A stretch of DNA of 64,000 bases from contig CM082579.2 of the NCBI GenBank assembly GCA_040954595.2, forward strand, positions 9,238,001-9,302,000, given 5' to 3'. Made by a program: the position numbers and the translations under genes. Every line of letters starts with the position of its first letter. The first letter of the stretch is position 1. Positions 28,501 to 40,166 of this stretch are shown here, one piece after another. The notes beneath the pieces are model-generated. The model made no database searches. It saw only the letters and a program-made list of their open reading frames with translations, and was not told the DNA's origin. Source of the stretch: Balanoglossus misakiensis. Its lineage: Eukaryota; Hemichordata.

Positions 28501-29559
28501 CAAAGAACATTTGGTTGCGCTATTTTTGTGTGTGACCGACCCGTGAAAATCTGTCACTGGCTAGATCTCAATTTGCCATGGTAACTGTGGCTAAATTTGC
28601 ATTGGTGACAGGGCAACTTCAAATCCCTCTTTTCATGTCTGGATTAAACTCCTGCTGTCGATCATTAATTGATCGGCAATTAACAGGAATATGATGCATT
28701 GTTTGGATTATCCGAAATGATGTCTCCATTAAAAGTTACGTAAGAATCACCATTGTGCATTGCCCATCCATTGCGCCACATTATTGAAGAGGATTCGCAC
28801 ATGTTCATCGAATGGTGTTAATTTAGATCTGAGGCGACAATTAGCTCATTTCAATATTCGTTGATAGTTCTCACGGTATCAGTGTCATTTCAGTGTCGTC
28901 ACAGCGCACATCAACTGAAAGAAGTGGCCGGGTCAGCGTGACGTCACTACAGGACCACAACCCGTATACGCGTACGGGTGGAACCAGAGAAACCGGCTAA
29001 CAATCAATTCTGAAACCGCACGCAGGCTATAATTTAAAGGTGTCAAAAATAAAATCAGCACATACGTTTGCTGTGTTTTATTGTGCCCGTGTGTATGTGG
29101 ATTGTCGTTTTTTTAAATATTTTTTCGGGGGGGGGGGGGGCAAAGTCCGAAATATAATTATTAACAACAGACACACGTGTAGTCCACTATGGTGTGTGGC
29201 TCTACATGTACCTTCTATTTGAAACACGTATTCGCTGTATCGATATAACGCTGTTGATGACGCGGCCATTTCTGCGCTCACTTCCCATACTTATCAGACA
29301 GGTCTTTATGTCAAAAATAACTCTGATATCAGATAATGGTTGCAGCTCATTTCATGTAATTATCGTCCCTTTCACCTTGCAAGCAAAAAAGATCGCAACT
29401 GCTGTTAATGGATTTGCGTTTAACATTTTCCTGAAAGGACGTTTATCTTGTAAACAATGTGGTTTCATGTTGGGGTTTTTTAAACGCCTTCTGTGCGTGA
29501 CTGTATCTGTAAACTATCATGACTGCTTTCGGGCCACCTATACATGATAAATATTTCCA
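25537..29559. other. Gene-free stretch
   Basis: No supported gene or RNA. GTGACGTCAC, a palindromic CRE, is at 28938-28947. A G14 tract is at 29127-29140. AAAGGTATACAGTCACC at about 28436 looks like one end of a TTAA-type MITE, without a recognised partner. Confidence 0.5.
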
Positions 29560-29880
29560 GAAAAAAAACGATAGTCCTCAACTGAAACTTACAATGCTTT
29601 TCTATATTATAGAGTGTGGGGTTTCTTTTTGAAAATAAAGAAGAAAACGGGGTGTTTTCGTAAAAAATCACTAATTCATATTTTCTCCAGAGAGTTAACA
29701 CAGAAATTGGTGGCCAATTTGAATTTTAAATTGGAAACAATTTGAGGAAATTTTGCTCTAGCATTCATAATTTTACACGCACCCCCCCCCCCCGGTGACC
29801 CCCAAATTTTACTCTCAATTTTAAAAGGGAATAATCTAAAGTTGCCTCCAGCAAAATATGAGAAAAAGTTTAAGATTAAG
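29560..29880 (+). repeat. Dispersed repeat, copy 1
   Basis: This segment aligns collinearly by eye with 49370-49665 in intron 1 of the TBC1D gene. Shared blocks include AAAGAAGAAAA near the start, TGGTGGCCAATTT versus TGGCGGCCATTTT in the middle, and GAATAATCTAAAGTTGCC followed by AAATATGAGAAA near the end. A C12 tract (29782-29793) is present only in this copy. No protein-coding potential; class unknown and boundaries approximate. Confidence 0.6.
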
Positions 29881-32800
29881 ATAAAACCAGCCTTTTTGCA
29901 AGGATATCTGTGTGGGGTTTACTTCCACTCAGAATATAAACGATTGCCTTCGAAAGGGGACAAAGAGTTGTGAGAAGCGTGTCCTTTGCGAATCGCCTAC
30001 GTTATTGGAGATGACATGACAGGAAACACTCCCTTTCAAGACATTTCTTGTCTACAACTGCATGAGCGAATCTTACATGTTACATTACCACATCCGTCGT
30101 TTGTAATACAAGTAAAGTGCACATTCAGTGCCAGCTATACATTGAGTGCCATAAGCAACAGGATTCGAGATCTACAGCTGGATGCTAGGCACTGTAACCC
30201 CATACTGATGCAGTGATGGTGTACGATTTTTAGATGGCAAGATTCGAAAACGCGGTCGGGAAACTAGTTCCTCTGAGTCTAGCTGAAGACACAGATCCTG
30301 CAATATATCAAGTAAAAGTGTTAATCGACCTCTCCTTTCTAGAGTTTAGGTGTCAGTGAGGTTTTATTACAATACACAGAGTCTTGTTTGACAAGTTTTA
30401 GCAGGGAAAAACGCATTTTTTTGACATCCTAATGTTACTGACAATCGTAAGAAGCAAAGCACGCGCGCAATGTTCCCGATGACGCCCACAACGGATGCCT
30501 GCGTCATATGGCTATAGATACAGGATATTGAAACAGGTATTGCGATACCGGTAAGAGATTTAATATCACTAACTATGAAGTCTCCTATATCTTGCCATTA
30601 CTAAGAATTGAAACGGGTTTTTGGGTCAGCGCTTTAACCTTGGTGTTGCCATTGATGACTGTGACACTATAACTACATGTAATAAACCTCGTGTTTGTGT
30701 GTGTATGCATGTATTATGAATGATGTATGTACCATGTATGTATACCTATGAGCTCGTTTGTTTGTGATAGAAAGGGGTCGTATTTCACCGTTTCAAGTAA
30801 ACGCTCTGCGTTCGGTTTATGTTCCCTATGGACCCACACCTGTTACAAATCCGTTTACTTCACGAGTAAAGAATGAAGAATGCATTGTAAAGGGAGCTTA
30901 CCGCTATGCGATATACAAGGCCCTGTGTAGCCTCATAATTTAGTACATTACTATAAAAGGCGCTCTTCCCCCGGGGTTTGACATATAAGTAGAGGATTTG
31001 TGGATGGGAGTCTGCCCAACAGTGATATTCATATATTTTGCCGAGCTTTAATTTTCCACAAATGAAGTCCTCCATCTTGATTTTATGGCTCGCATATCTC
31101 CCCCAAATCACTACACAATACGCATTTGCATTAGCTATTTTTGAAGGCTTTAACTGACCCACACGCAATTCTACTTTTCCAGCCTAAATCTATCTTGCTA
31201 AGTTTGGGAATGAATATATTTTATGTAATACTTTAGAACGAAGCTTACTGACCTTGCACATAGTCGTATTATAGTGTGTAATATTTCATCACAGATAACC
31301 ATCATATCTATACTGTCACTTGTGGGACCAAAACACCACTGTAGAGTAGAATCGAATATTGATTGATGGTACCATGAAAAGTTGAATCTCGCCAAACGGT
31401 TTGATTGCCAGTCAGCAGGAGATACCTGCTTGGTTTTGGTTTTATCTCCTCTAAATTGACGACGATATGTTTCGGAGTAGCCCATGATATCAAATTGTGA
31501 CGTGCATTCATCAAAGCCGGCTACATGTTAGCGTTGGAAAGAAACACCGTGCTTCTAAAGGATTCGGGAATACTTCTCACTCAGTAAATTATAAAGGGAG
31601 GCCAATTTTAACTTTGCATCCGTGCCCCACGGCGGGTTTTGATAAATCCACGAGCGTTTTTTTTCAAGACTTTCACTTCGAGCCACTGACAACAGCACCG
31701 CGTACCGTGGCATGATGTTTGGCTCTGTAAAGTAGCAAGTTGACCACGTGCACTCAAGCAGGTAATATACAAAAACCCTTTTAAACCGTTTGATTTATGA
31801 CACGGAAAAATTACGGAAAACTAACCGATATATTTTCTACCCACGCAGTCTCGTACCCTAAACAGAGAGCAGCTGGCGATCAACAGCGAACGTCAGATTT
31901 CTGACTGTTTATTATGATACGAGTGTGGCGCTTCTGGAGCCGCGGCTGGTCCGAGGACCGAACACCAGGAGTATTATGGTAACGCCATCGTCGTTTGCCA
32001 TTAGTTTTCGGATGATGGATTATTTATGGTGTTTTGATATTAAGTGGGAAATACGAACCCGCCGTTGTTTCGCTTGCGGGCATGTAATGTGCACCAATAA
32101 TTCGTTGTCATATTATCTTTTGAGTTATAACGCTTATTTCTTATTATTTGCCTATACATGATTTTCTATGGAGACAATCGTGTTATTGCCACAGAATAAT
32201 GGTGAATGTATGTATGTATGTATGTATATGTGTGTGTGAGTTTTGGGAGCTTGCAAGGTGGAAGTCCCGTTGCCAGCCGCAAAACGTTGCTTATAATAAG
32301 CAGACAGCTGTCAAATAAAAATAAAACAACCTTCCTGTTCACTTGATCGGCGGCTCAAGAATGAACATTACTTTGTTCAGATTCCACGCAATTTCTCATT
32401 ATGTGTCAATTAAACACTCCCAGATGTAATTAAATGCCCAAACCAGCTGTGATCGTATTCGTCATACTTAAAGTGTGTCGTAAACAGGGGATAGCTACAC
32501 CCATGCGTACGTCAGCGCAGCAGTAGTCTAAAAATATAATTATGGCATTCATAATCAGCCTCATGATTATGCTTTTATTGATAATTGCAAGCGTGTGCAA
32601 ACATTCTCCTCGCCGTCGCGTGACCCATTTCACAAGAGAAAGCAATAATGATTGATATGGAAAAACATTTCGTAGAATTCAACCCCAAACTGTCAATATT
32701 TGTCTATGTGTACACGTATTCAATCATATTATATTGCGGCGCAGCGAGAAACAGCAACGCGCTAAGCACCTGTTTTCTGTAACGAGGCCCAGGGCGTATG

Positions 32801-35800
32801 CGTTGTGGGCGAGCTATGCCGGTATCTGCGTTGGGTCCATTGCATTACGTTAGCGTTTTGACAGCTCTTTAAAATTTGAATCAACACATGTTTACACGGG
32901 CAATCCCCTAGACAAACTTTCTAAATGACGGCAGATGTGGCACTGGTTTGAATTTAATCTGACAATGTCGCACTGACTTTCAGTTTTAATATATACAACA
33001 ACGAAAAATCGCACAGTTGTGAAGCGGTTCGTCCATGCCCCCCGGGTCTACGTTCCTGTCCGTGTAAAATCTTGCAAGCATGTCAATATCTGTATCGGTT
33101 TTCGTGAAATCGTCGCTATATTGGTTGCACAATCTTCTGGGGCTGGGGGCCCGACGGAATTAAAATCCGGATCAGCAGCCCCATTTTACGAGCATTCGCA
33201 TTTCTGCGTCAAATCTCGTAAATCGATTATTGCGAACTGCAAATATAGGCCGAGTGTACTGTTTATGTAATAGCGACCGTTATGCGCTTCAGTCATTTGC
33301 CGAGTTCCCTGCTCGTCTGCAGAAGATCTGTTATTGGGTTTAAAACGTGACAAAAGTACTCCAACGGGGACCAATTAAAATTCAAACCTCGCATTCCCAA
33401 CTCTTCCACACGGTCACAATTTCCTATAGTCAATACTTGACAGTATATTCCGATGCTTGTCTGTTAAGTGTTCAGTTTCAGTCGATATTTCACTGTTTTT
33501 TCCCTCAGCCCGTACTTTCCAGCAACCGCTCTCTGACACTTTTTCCACTAGCAATTCCGTCGCCTTAATCTCACCTTTCCGTTCAAATTTACACGGAAAT
33601 TGGGAAGAAGTGGAGCGCAATTGGCGTTGGTCTTTCGGCGCTCAAGTTTAACTGTCCGAGTCAACCGCTCGTGCCGAGGCCGGTTATATATAGAATGCGA
33701 CCTTGTTAATTTGATCCAACAAGTCGATTGGCCTAAATAATAATGATGACTTTGCCTCGTTACACTTCGAATTTTATTCCCCGTCTCTAATAACATCCTT
33801 TCTTCATCAATGGAGCGATTTCCCCCTAAACAGTCGGCGCGCTTATTATCCAACAAATGGCGCGCAAATGGATGTGCCATGGATACTGGAACGCAATATG
33901 CACACCCACCCACACACGCGCGCGTGCTTTCTCTCTCTCGCTTTATACCAGGAGCTATTATAACAGACACAGTGGATACAGTACCCTCACATTTCATCGA
34001 TGTGGTTATTACAGCACCGCGTTGATGTAACACAAAATGTCTGCGAAAATATATCGGCCTCGGCGAGGTACGCGGAAATTTTAGGCCTACAAGGGTTCAG
34101 ATAATAGAGATATATATGGCATACGCTTGATCAATGAAAGAGCAGAGCGACTCCTCAAACCCATCCCATCTCCAGATCAGTTGTTAGGATTCGGCGAGGT
34201 GACGAAACTCGAATTGGAAGAGTGTCACTTCAATAACCGCGCATATGCATAGACTAATTAGGCCTATGTGTGAAAATGTCTTTGCTATAGAAACGAGCGT
34301 TGGGCGTCGATGTCTGAGTGCAGCCTGCAGCCCGCATTGAACCCATACGAAGCTGCGGGCGGGAGTTCAGATTTTCCACATTTTATATGTCTACCGAGCG
34401 GTTTTCGATATAAAACCCGTATTATGGGGGTTATCTGTGGTGGGGTGGGGCAACTGGGAAATTTCATGCTGCCTGCGTCTTGCTTCAAACACCGATATGG
34501 CGAAAATAAGTCAGTCAACAGTTGATTTATCTGTTTTCCTCACAAAAACAAAATTAACTCACTGATTGAGAAATAAACGTATATCTACCGCCTCAAACCC
34601 TACGCGGTTTGAACCGGGGTAGTGAATTTCACTATGCTCGAAATCATAAACGCTGGCTCCGGGGATAGCCGAATGCGATTATATTTTTAGATGCACATTG
34701 TGCAGAAACTACGGACTTCAAAAAGGCAATCAACAATATAACAACCGACCTTGTATTCTGTATGTCAGTATCTGCATTCACGCCCGAAGATTCGCTTTCC
34801 GCGTTGACACCCAACAGGGTTCCGAAGAGTACGCCTCCGACAGGGCCTTCGCTTCCTACAAGCTTTGAAACAACGACACGAAGAGCGAGAGTATGGACTG
34901 GGTAATTTGTCCAAGCCGGGGTAAAATGATGAGACGCGCGGTCCGGACGCAACTGGAACGGAAAGTAATTCAAGACGCGTCGGCGACAAAATCCAATTCC
35001 GGGAGGGCAGTAGCACTTGCAGTTAATACTCCGGGTCCGTCTGGGGACCTACTGTTACCGCGATTTGTCGCAACAGGTATACAATTTACCGCACGACTGT
35101 TGCCATGAACAGATGTCCCCAAGCCGATCCGATCCGCGCAGTCCATCCAAGAGAGCTGATCTGAGGGCGCTAGTATCAGCAGAGTGGCCCTTTGTAATGC
35201 AAATTACGCGAAAGTAATGCACAGATGAAATATTGATGCAATCCCCCCCACCAAATGGTGTATTTGAATACATTGCGCATGCACAAAGGCTGCTAATGTA
35301 ATTGGATCATCAGAATTCAGGAAGGTCACATTTCAAACCTTAATCACTTTTGACAGCTAATAAATGAATTTCGACGTAAGGTGGGGCGAAATATACATAC
35401 ATTAATCTTACGTCAGACAGGTTTTCATCACAGATTTGCAAAATCAACAAAGAGTCTTGATTAAACAGATTATTTATGAATTTATTTTCTTTATTTATCA
35501 ATCAATCTATTTATTTATTTACGCATTTATTCATTCATTTTTTTATTTATTCTCCCACCCAACGAAGCTCACGAGCCCGCGGGTATGACGGTTTTGAGAG
35601 CAACGCCTCGCTGTGTGCCAACTTAGCTCTTTTAACTTATAGGATGATGTATGTGAGCGCATAAGAAACAATTGAAATTTGTCTCTTCCCATAGGTTTAC
35701 ACTGATTTTCATGAAGTTTTACGCAATAGCTCATCTGGATGAAAACACTTCTCCGGGAGCTTCTGTGGCTGGAAGATTTTACACATCGAAATTTGTAAAC

Positions 35801-37045
35801 GAATTGTGTTATTTTCATTGCCGCCGAGGTGGACCCGTTGTTGAATACTGGTGTTTCGACACAACAGAAACAATGTATTCGTTTCAAATTGCGCACAATC
35901 CTCAACTACCCATATGGTCGGGTCGTGCAAAGCCGCTCCCGGGAAGTCGTTGAAGAGAACGAATCTAGAAGCAGTAGAACCGGTTTGGCGTGGCCTTTGG
36001 GGGGAACGTGTATTTCTAATTCCATGATTTTCAGCTTTCGTCTTGCGCTGTCATATTCCATTGCCATTCCCATGAATAAATTGACACATACTCCAACATC
36101 TCGTTATTATTTTTTTTATATGTAACCATGGTATCCGTTGTCAACATGGCGCCTTTCTCTAATGATTTCTTGTTCCAATCTACCGATTTCCTTTGATGCG
36201 CGTTTTCAATTTTCCTCTTCGTTGATGAGCCTGACACTGTTCGTCGCAATATTCACGGGCAGTAATTACTCTTCTAGCGAATGTTCACGACAATGCTTCC
36301 CTTGAGACACGAAACCTCGTTTACACTTCTCGTGTCCGAATGACTTTTGAAGAGAGGGCGCTGTCGTGAGCCACCGCGTCTTCTCGCCGATTGCAGTAGC
36401 CATGATACTGCAGCAATAATCCGTTTCCCATATTCTTCCCCTGACTGTACTTATTATTGGCTTTTGTCAACTTAAAAAACATATAAGGTGTAATCACTAC
36501 TAAAATGCATTCAAAGAAACCAGTGCTCACATTGCCTTATTGGAGAACATCCCGTTTCATGTCATGTGTTCAAATGCATGAAATGGGTCATTCCAAGAAT
36601 CGGCGAAGACTAGACACTGATGAGTTTATATACCGTGCCGAAGTCACCGTCCAGTTTTAAATAGGGGTGAAAGTTTCAATGGACAATTTTGAAGATCACC
36701 AATCTACAAGAGAATGTACCTCGTCCCACCGTGATCAGACTTGTGATAGTTTTCTGAGCTCCACTAAATTGTGTCAAAATTGTTCTGATAGAGATCACCG
36801 ATAGCGACATCTGCTCATCGTACGGATCATGATTAAAAACCCCACCATAGCTACGTCAGTGATGTAACAAGGGTCGATAGCCGGTCAAACACCCACACAC
36901 TGTCTAAATATTTTGCCGATTTCATACTCTACGGAGCTGTACTCCGAAACTTAGCTACACCCGGACTCCAAAATTATGGAAGGGAAAGAAAAAGCGCGTG
37001 TGTGGCGCCCTCTATCGATCGTTTCACCAAACGTGACCAGCCAAC
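29881..37045. other. Intergenic DNA upstream of MRPL30
   Basis: About 7 kb without a recognised coding exon. It holds a short TATG microsatellite (32205-32228), alternating CA/CG and CT runs near 33900-33940, and an imperfect TTTA/ATTT-rich tract (35476-35555). A hairpin with 11-bp arms (one mismatch) lies at 36551-36587. GAGGGCGCT occurs at about 35163 and 36355. The final 100 bp contains the presumed TATA-less MRPL30 promoter. Confidence 0.5.
37003..37017 (-). promoter_or_regulatory. GGCGCCCTCTA CTCF-like core near the MRPL30 start
   Basis: TGGCGCCCTCTATCG lies 29 bp before the MRPL30 start codon. The reverse strand reads AGAGGGCGCC, similar to the GGGGGCGC core of CTCF sites. It may equally be an ordinary promoter element. 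Confidence 0.25.
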
Positions 37046-37084
37046 ATGGCAGCCTCCATGTTACACACGGTGTCGGTTCGGATG
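37046..37084 (+). CDS. MRPL30: MRPL30 exon 1 (coding part)
   Basis: Encodes [13 protein letters not shown] and ends at a strong donor, ATG followed by GTAAGT. The ATG is in a good context (CCAACATGG). Its small size and lack of conserved residues make it the least certain exon, but the phase (0) matches exon 2. Confidence 0.8.
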
Positions 37085-38417
37085 GTAAGTAATTTTCGGT
37101 AAAGTCTCCCGCGTTCGTAAGTATGATCTAATCATATTTGTTTGACATCATCCGTAACGTGAACATGACCCAATCAGGGTGGCTACCATATCGTATAGTG
37201 TGAATATTTCCAGTTAACGTCTATGGTATCGGTCCTCGTGACGGCATGGCGTTCTCAATCCTTCTCAATGCATTTGCACTATGCAGAAGCAGTGGAAAGT
37301 TTGGGAGTTCTTCCAAGGTCGCTTGTCTTAGCCTGCTATTGAATAAATATTCTTCCGATCAAGCTTTCACGCAGTGCGTTTGCCCGTGTGATTTTGGGGA
37401 CATGGCGCAAATGCCATCAACAAAATCCCCTTGGGACTAAAGCATGGTGGTGAAAGGGTTAGTGCTTGCTCAGCATTTTACTATAAACACTGATCACAAA
37501 ATTGCTCTGGAAGCAAGCTTAGTGTCTTTCAACTGCAGCATCACAGGTGTGTTCTTATTCTTTTCCTTTATTTGTTTTTCAGGTTCCAAATATATTCTTG
37601 AGATTGCAGCCCGTGAGGTCATGCTTCTACAACCCGCACCATCGAGGTCAGGTTCGGGTGACGCCGAAACCACTGGAGGTTGAGGAGAAAGAGGGCGACG
37701 GCCCACCACACATGCTGCATGCTGTCTCCAGAACAAATAGCACCCGGAAAAGGCCGTACTGGGAGAAGGATGTCATTGAAGAGCTGGGGTTGACCGTTGT
37801 AAGTTTTTTAGAAATTCCACCTCAGAATCTCCGCTAGAACAGGCAACTTCTGCTGTGTCAGATTGGCTTGATCGTGGACAGTCTGGACATCTGAAAATCA
37901 AATGTCAACAATAACATTGCACGTGAAACGTGTACAGACTTTTTGGACAAGCTGAATAAAATTTGCACTAAATTCTACTTCGGCATGTATAACAAGAAAC
38001 TGTAGCTGTTGCACTGACCAAACTTGTAAAATTAATTAATTAATTAATTAACAAAAGTTACAGCTACTGTCCCCTTAAGCCTCACCTTCTAGTAGACAGT
38101 ACCTGAGAAGACTGCCATGTCATGATTAAGAAATCCCCTTCAATCTTTTGCCCTTTTCACTGCAGATGGGTAAAGTTGTCATTCTCAAGAACACACCGAG
38201 CATCAACGAAAAGTTACAAGCAGTCAAGCACCTGGTCCGGATCCAACCGGTCGTACTCAAGCACGGTCTACCCCAGAACAGTGATTATGACAGCACTTTG
38301 CTGAAGCACAATGGTGAATTTGTGCTGATGAGGAAAGTCGATACGGTGGACAGAATTGAACCGGCACTGGAAAAAAACGATAACGTGACAGAATTGAATC
38401 GGTCAGAGACATCATGA
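37046..38417 (+). CDS. MRPL30: Mitochondrial large ribosomal subunit protein uL30m (three coding exons)
   Basis: A complete gene encoding 168 residues from exons 37046-37084, 37583-37798 and 38166-38417; vertebrate MRPL30 is about 160 residues. The product is a structural protein of the 39S mitochondrial ribosomal subunit in the matrix. Identity rests on two conserved blocks: [14 protein letters not shown] at residues 63-76 (mammalian form RIKSTRRRPYWEKD) and [19 protein letters not shown] at residues 93-111, the uL30 core. Residues 1-40 are rich in Arg with few acids at the very start, as expected of a mitochondrial presequence. All three exons are phase 0 with GT-AG introns of 498 and 367 bp. 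The first ATG has A at -3 and G at +4. The C-terminal tail after residue 150 is polar and not conserved. A poly(A) signal follows at 38732. The next gene begins 2.7 kb downstream in the same direction. Confidence 0.93.
37583..37798 (+). CDS. MRPL30: MRPL30 exon 2
   Basis: 216 bp, phase 0 at both ends, preceded by a pyrimidine-rich acceptor (TTTGTTTTTCAG) and followed by GTAAGT. Encodes residues 14-85, including the conserved [11 protein letters not shown] segment. Confidence 0.93.
38034..38052. repeat. (AATT)n tract in MRPL30 intron 2
   Basis: About five AATT units, self-complementary. It lies roughly 110 bp before the exon 3 acceptor. Confidence 0.85.
38166..38417 (+). CDS. MRPL30: MRPL30 exon 3 (to the stop codon)
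   Basis: 252 bp including TGA at 38415-38417, after the acceptor TTTTCACTGCAG. Encodes residues 86-168 with the uL30 core [18 protein letters not shown]. Confidence 0.94.
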   Translation: MGKVVILKNTPSINEKLQAVKHLVRIQPVVLKHGLPQNSDYDSTLLKHNGEFVLMRKVDTVDRIEPALEKNDNVTELNRSETS

Positions 38418-38760
38418 TAAACGAGTTCTGTGTTGACTGTGACTTTTAAAATTTGGCAAAAAGGACATTTTTGATGTCGTGAAAGTTACGCTGTGAAATC
38501 TATATGTTAGGCACTGACAAGATGATCTGCAGTACAACCACTGCCATTGTTCGTCTCTAAGTGTAAACATGTGTATCATTTCACATTATTGGATAAGCAA
38601 GTGTGTGTGTAACAGCAGAAACTATGGAGAGGTTCATCTGACAAGGACCTTGTCTTTGTGAGATTTGTAATGTACATGAAAGAGTGTACCTTCAACCTTG
38701 CCATGAGTGTTTGGTAGAATTTTCGTCTCTGAATAAAATATCAGCAAATGCTATCTGGTG
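38418..38760 (+). other. MRPL30: MRPL30 3' untranslated region
   Basis: About 340 bp of non-coding sequence ending just after the AATAAA signal; TG-rich sequence (GGTGTATC) follows, as expected for a cleavage region. Confidence 0.65.
38732..38737 (+). terminator. MRPL30: MRPL30 poly(A) signal AATAAA
   Basis: First canonical AATAAA after the stop codon in the same orientation, 315 bp downstream of TGA. Confidence 0.7.
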
Positions 38761-39174
38761 TATCTTTGACGAAAGGTCTGAATCCAGTTGTACAATTTCA
38801 TAGTTGGCTGACAAGTCCCCGGGCGTCAGTGTCACGACTTCTGCAGTCGAAGATCTTACTGACGAATCTGGAAGAAATATGATAGTTGCGAGAAAAAATG
38901 TTATTGTTGGTGAAATTCCTGAATTTTTAAACTGCTAGTACTCCTGGGAAAGCCTATATCATTGTCATATTTTCCCGTTTTTATCTCTATTGACTTGCCT
39001 CCAAGCAGGGATCCTGTTGAACTTGTGGTCTTGTTTGACTTCTGTTTCCTAGAGTCAGATAGGCAAGAAATTATATTTTCACCAAGGAAAAAAAGGACCA
39101 ATTTGCTGTTCAAAACCTACCTGTTTTCTTCCTCTGGTCCTACACCTTCACACAGATTCCTTTTGGACAGGGGG
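38761..39174. other. Intergenic spacer between MRPL30 and TBC1D, first part
   Basis: No gene. A 131-codon frame crosses into the SINE-like copy downstream and shows no recognisable domain. Confidence 0.5.
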
Positions 39175-39305
39175 AAAAAGTGCTGGACTGCGTCGGGGGA
39201 ACTGATTTTTTTTCAGGGGTTCGAACCCCTGAGTTTTTCTGATCGCTTTGGGAAGGGACATGAGTTTTTTTTTATACGACGTACCCACCCAACTGAGCCA
39301 GCAGT
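39175..39305 (-). mobile_element. tRNA-derived SINE-like copy 1
   Basis: On the minus strand the segment has an A-box-like TGGCTCAGTTGG (39289-39300) and, about 60 bp on, a perfect B-box-like GGTTCGAACCCC (39216-39227), the internal RNA polymerase III promoter of tRNA genes. After the B box it shares about 30 bp (CAGTTCCCCCGACGC...CCAGC...CTTTTT) with copy 2 at 40065-40166. The tRNA-like part does not fold as an intact tRNA because of inserted A/T-rich sequence. No target duplication was identified. Confidence 0.6.
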
Positions 39306-39396
39306 AACAAAGGCACGAATCAAACGCTTTTGTATTGTATTCTTCGCTATCAAATGACGTCAGACGCGTTCAGGTGGCAGTTACGTTCGCGTTCAG

Positions 39397-39415
39397 ATTT
39401 CCAGATGACGGGCAA
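39397..39415 (+). repeat. 19-bp inverted repeat, left arm
   Basis: ATTTCCAGATGACGGGCAA is repeated exactly in reverse complement at 39571-39589, with a 155-bp spacer. It could be the termini of a small inverted-repeat element; no flanking duplication was recognised. Confidence 0.6.
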
Positions 39416-39570
39416 CTTCAGCAACGTGGACTTACGTGGTGCAGACAAAGACTGTGCAGACGAAATGCAATGAGGCTGATGAGGCAACATACCCGATACA
39501 TGTTATGTGTTTGGCGGTTCTAAAGTAAAAACATACTCGGAAAAACTTTTACTGGATGCCGAAATATTGC

Positions 39571-39589
39571 TTGCCCGTCATCTGGAAAT
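39571..39589 (-). repeat. 19-bp inverted repeat, right arm
   Basis: Exact reverse complement of 39397-39415. Confidence 0.6.
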
Positions 39590-40064
39590 GACTGCGCCAT
39601 GTGACACATTGCCAGATCACGTGATTGATAGTAAAGAATTGGTTGAGAAGGCGTTGTCATGTATTATATTTACCTAGTGGCGCCCTCACCGGTCAAAATA
39701 CCAATGTCTATTCAGCATATATACACCCAACTGACGCAAGCCTTTTTTGTCTAAATGACTTGTTTATAAAATATGAATACAGTGTTTTGTGAACGTCATA
39801 GTATTCCTATCTATTCTCGCCTCTGTTTCAGTTTACCAGCGTACGCGCAACTCTTTGCCATGCCACAAAACATTACTTGGGCATGGCGCCACCACTGGCC
39901 AAATTAATATTTCTAATTCCCCAATTTTCATCCAAGAAGTGCCAACTGAATTTCAGGTTAAATATCCATTTATTTTGGTCGGAGAAAAGTATATCCACTA
40001 CTTATCTTAGAGAAAAAACACCAACGTTAACCATAGGGCGCTCTGGCACTGCGCGGCCGCGCAA

Positions 40065-40166
40065 AAAGCTGGGCAGCGTCGGGGGAACTGGGTACGGGCG
40101 CGAACCCGCAGCCATACTTATTTCAATAGTAAGTCAGAGCGAAGTATCCACCCAACTTAGCCAGCA
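40065..40166 (-). mobile_element. tRNA-derived SINE-like copy 2
   Basis: The minus strand reads an A-box-like TGGCTAAGTTGG (40152-40163), then a B-box-like GGGTTCGCGCCC (40096-40107) 44 bp on, close to tRNA geometry. The tract after the B box (CAGTTCCCCCGACGC) is shared with copy 1, 0.9 kb upstream in the same orientation. Shared non-tRNA sequence makes a SINE family more likely than two tRNA pseudogenes. Confidence 0.6.

Noticed and set aside
33548-34033. 161-codon minus-strand frame
   Set aside because: Composition looks like chance; no recognisable domain or splice-site support.
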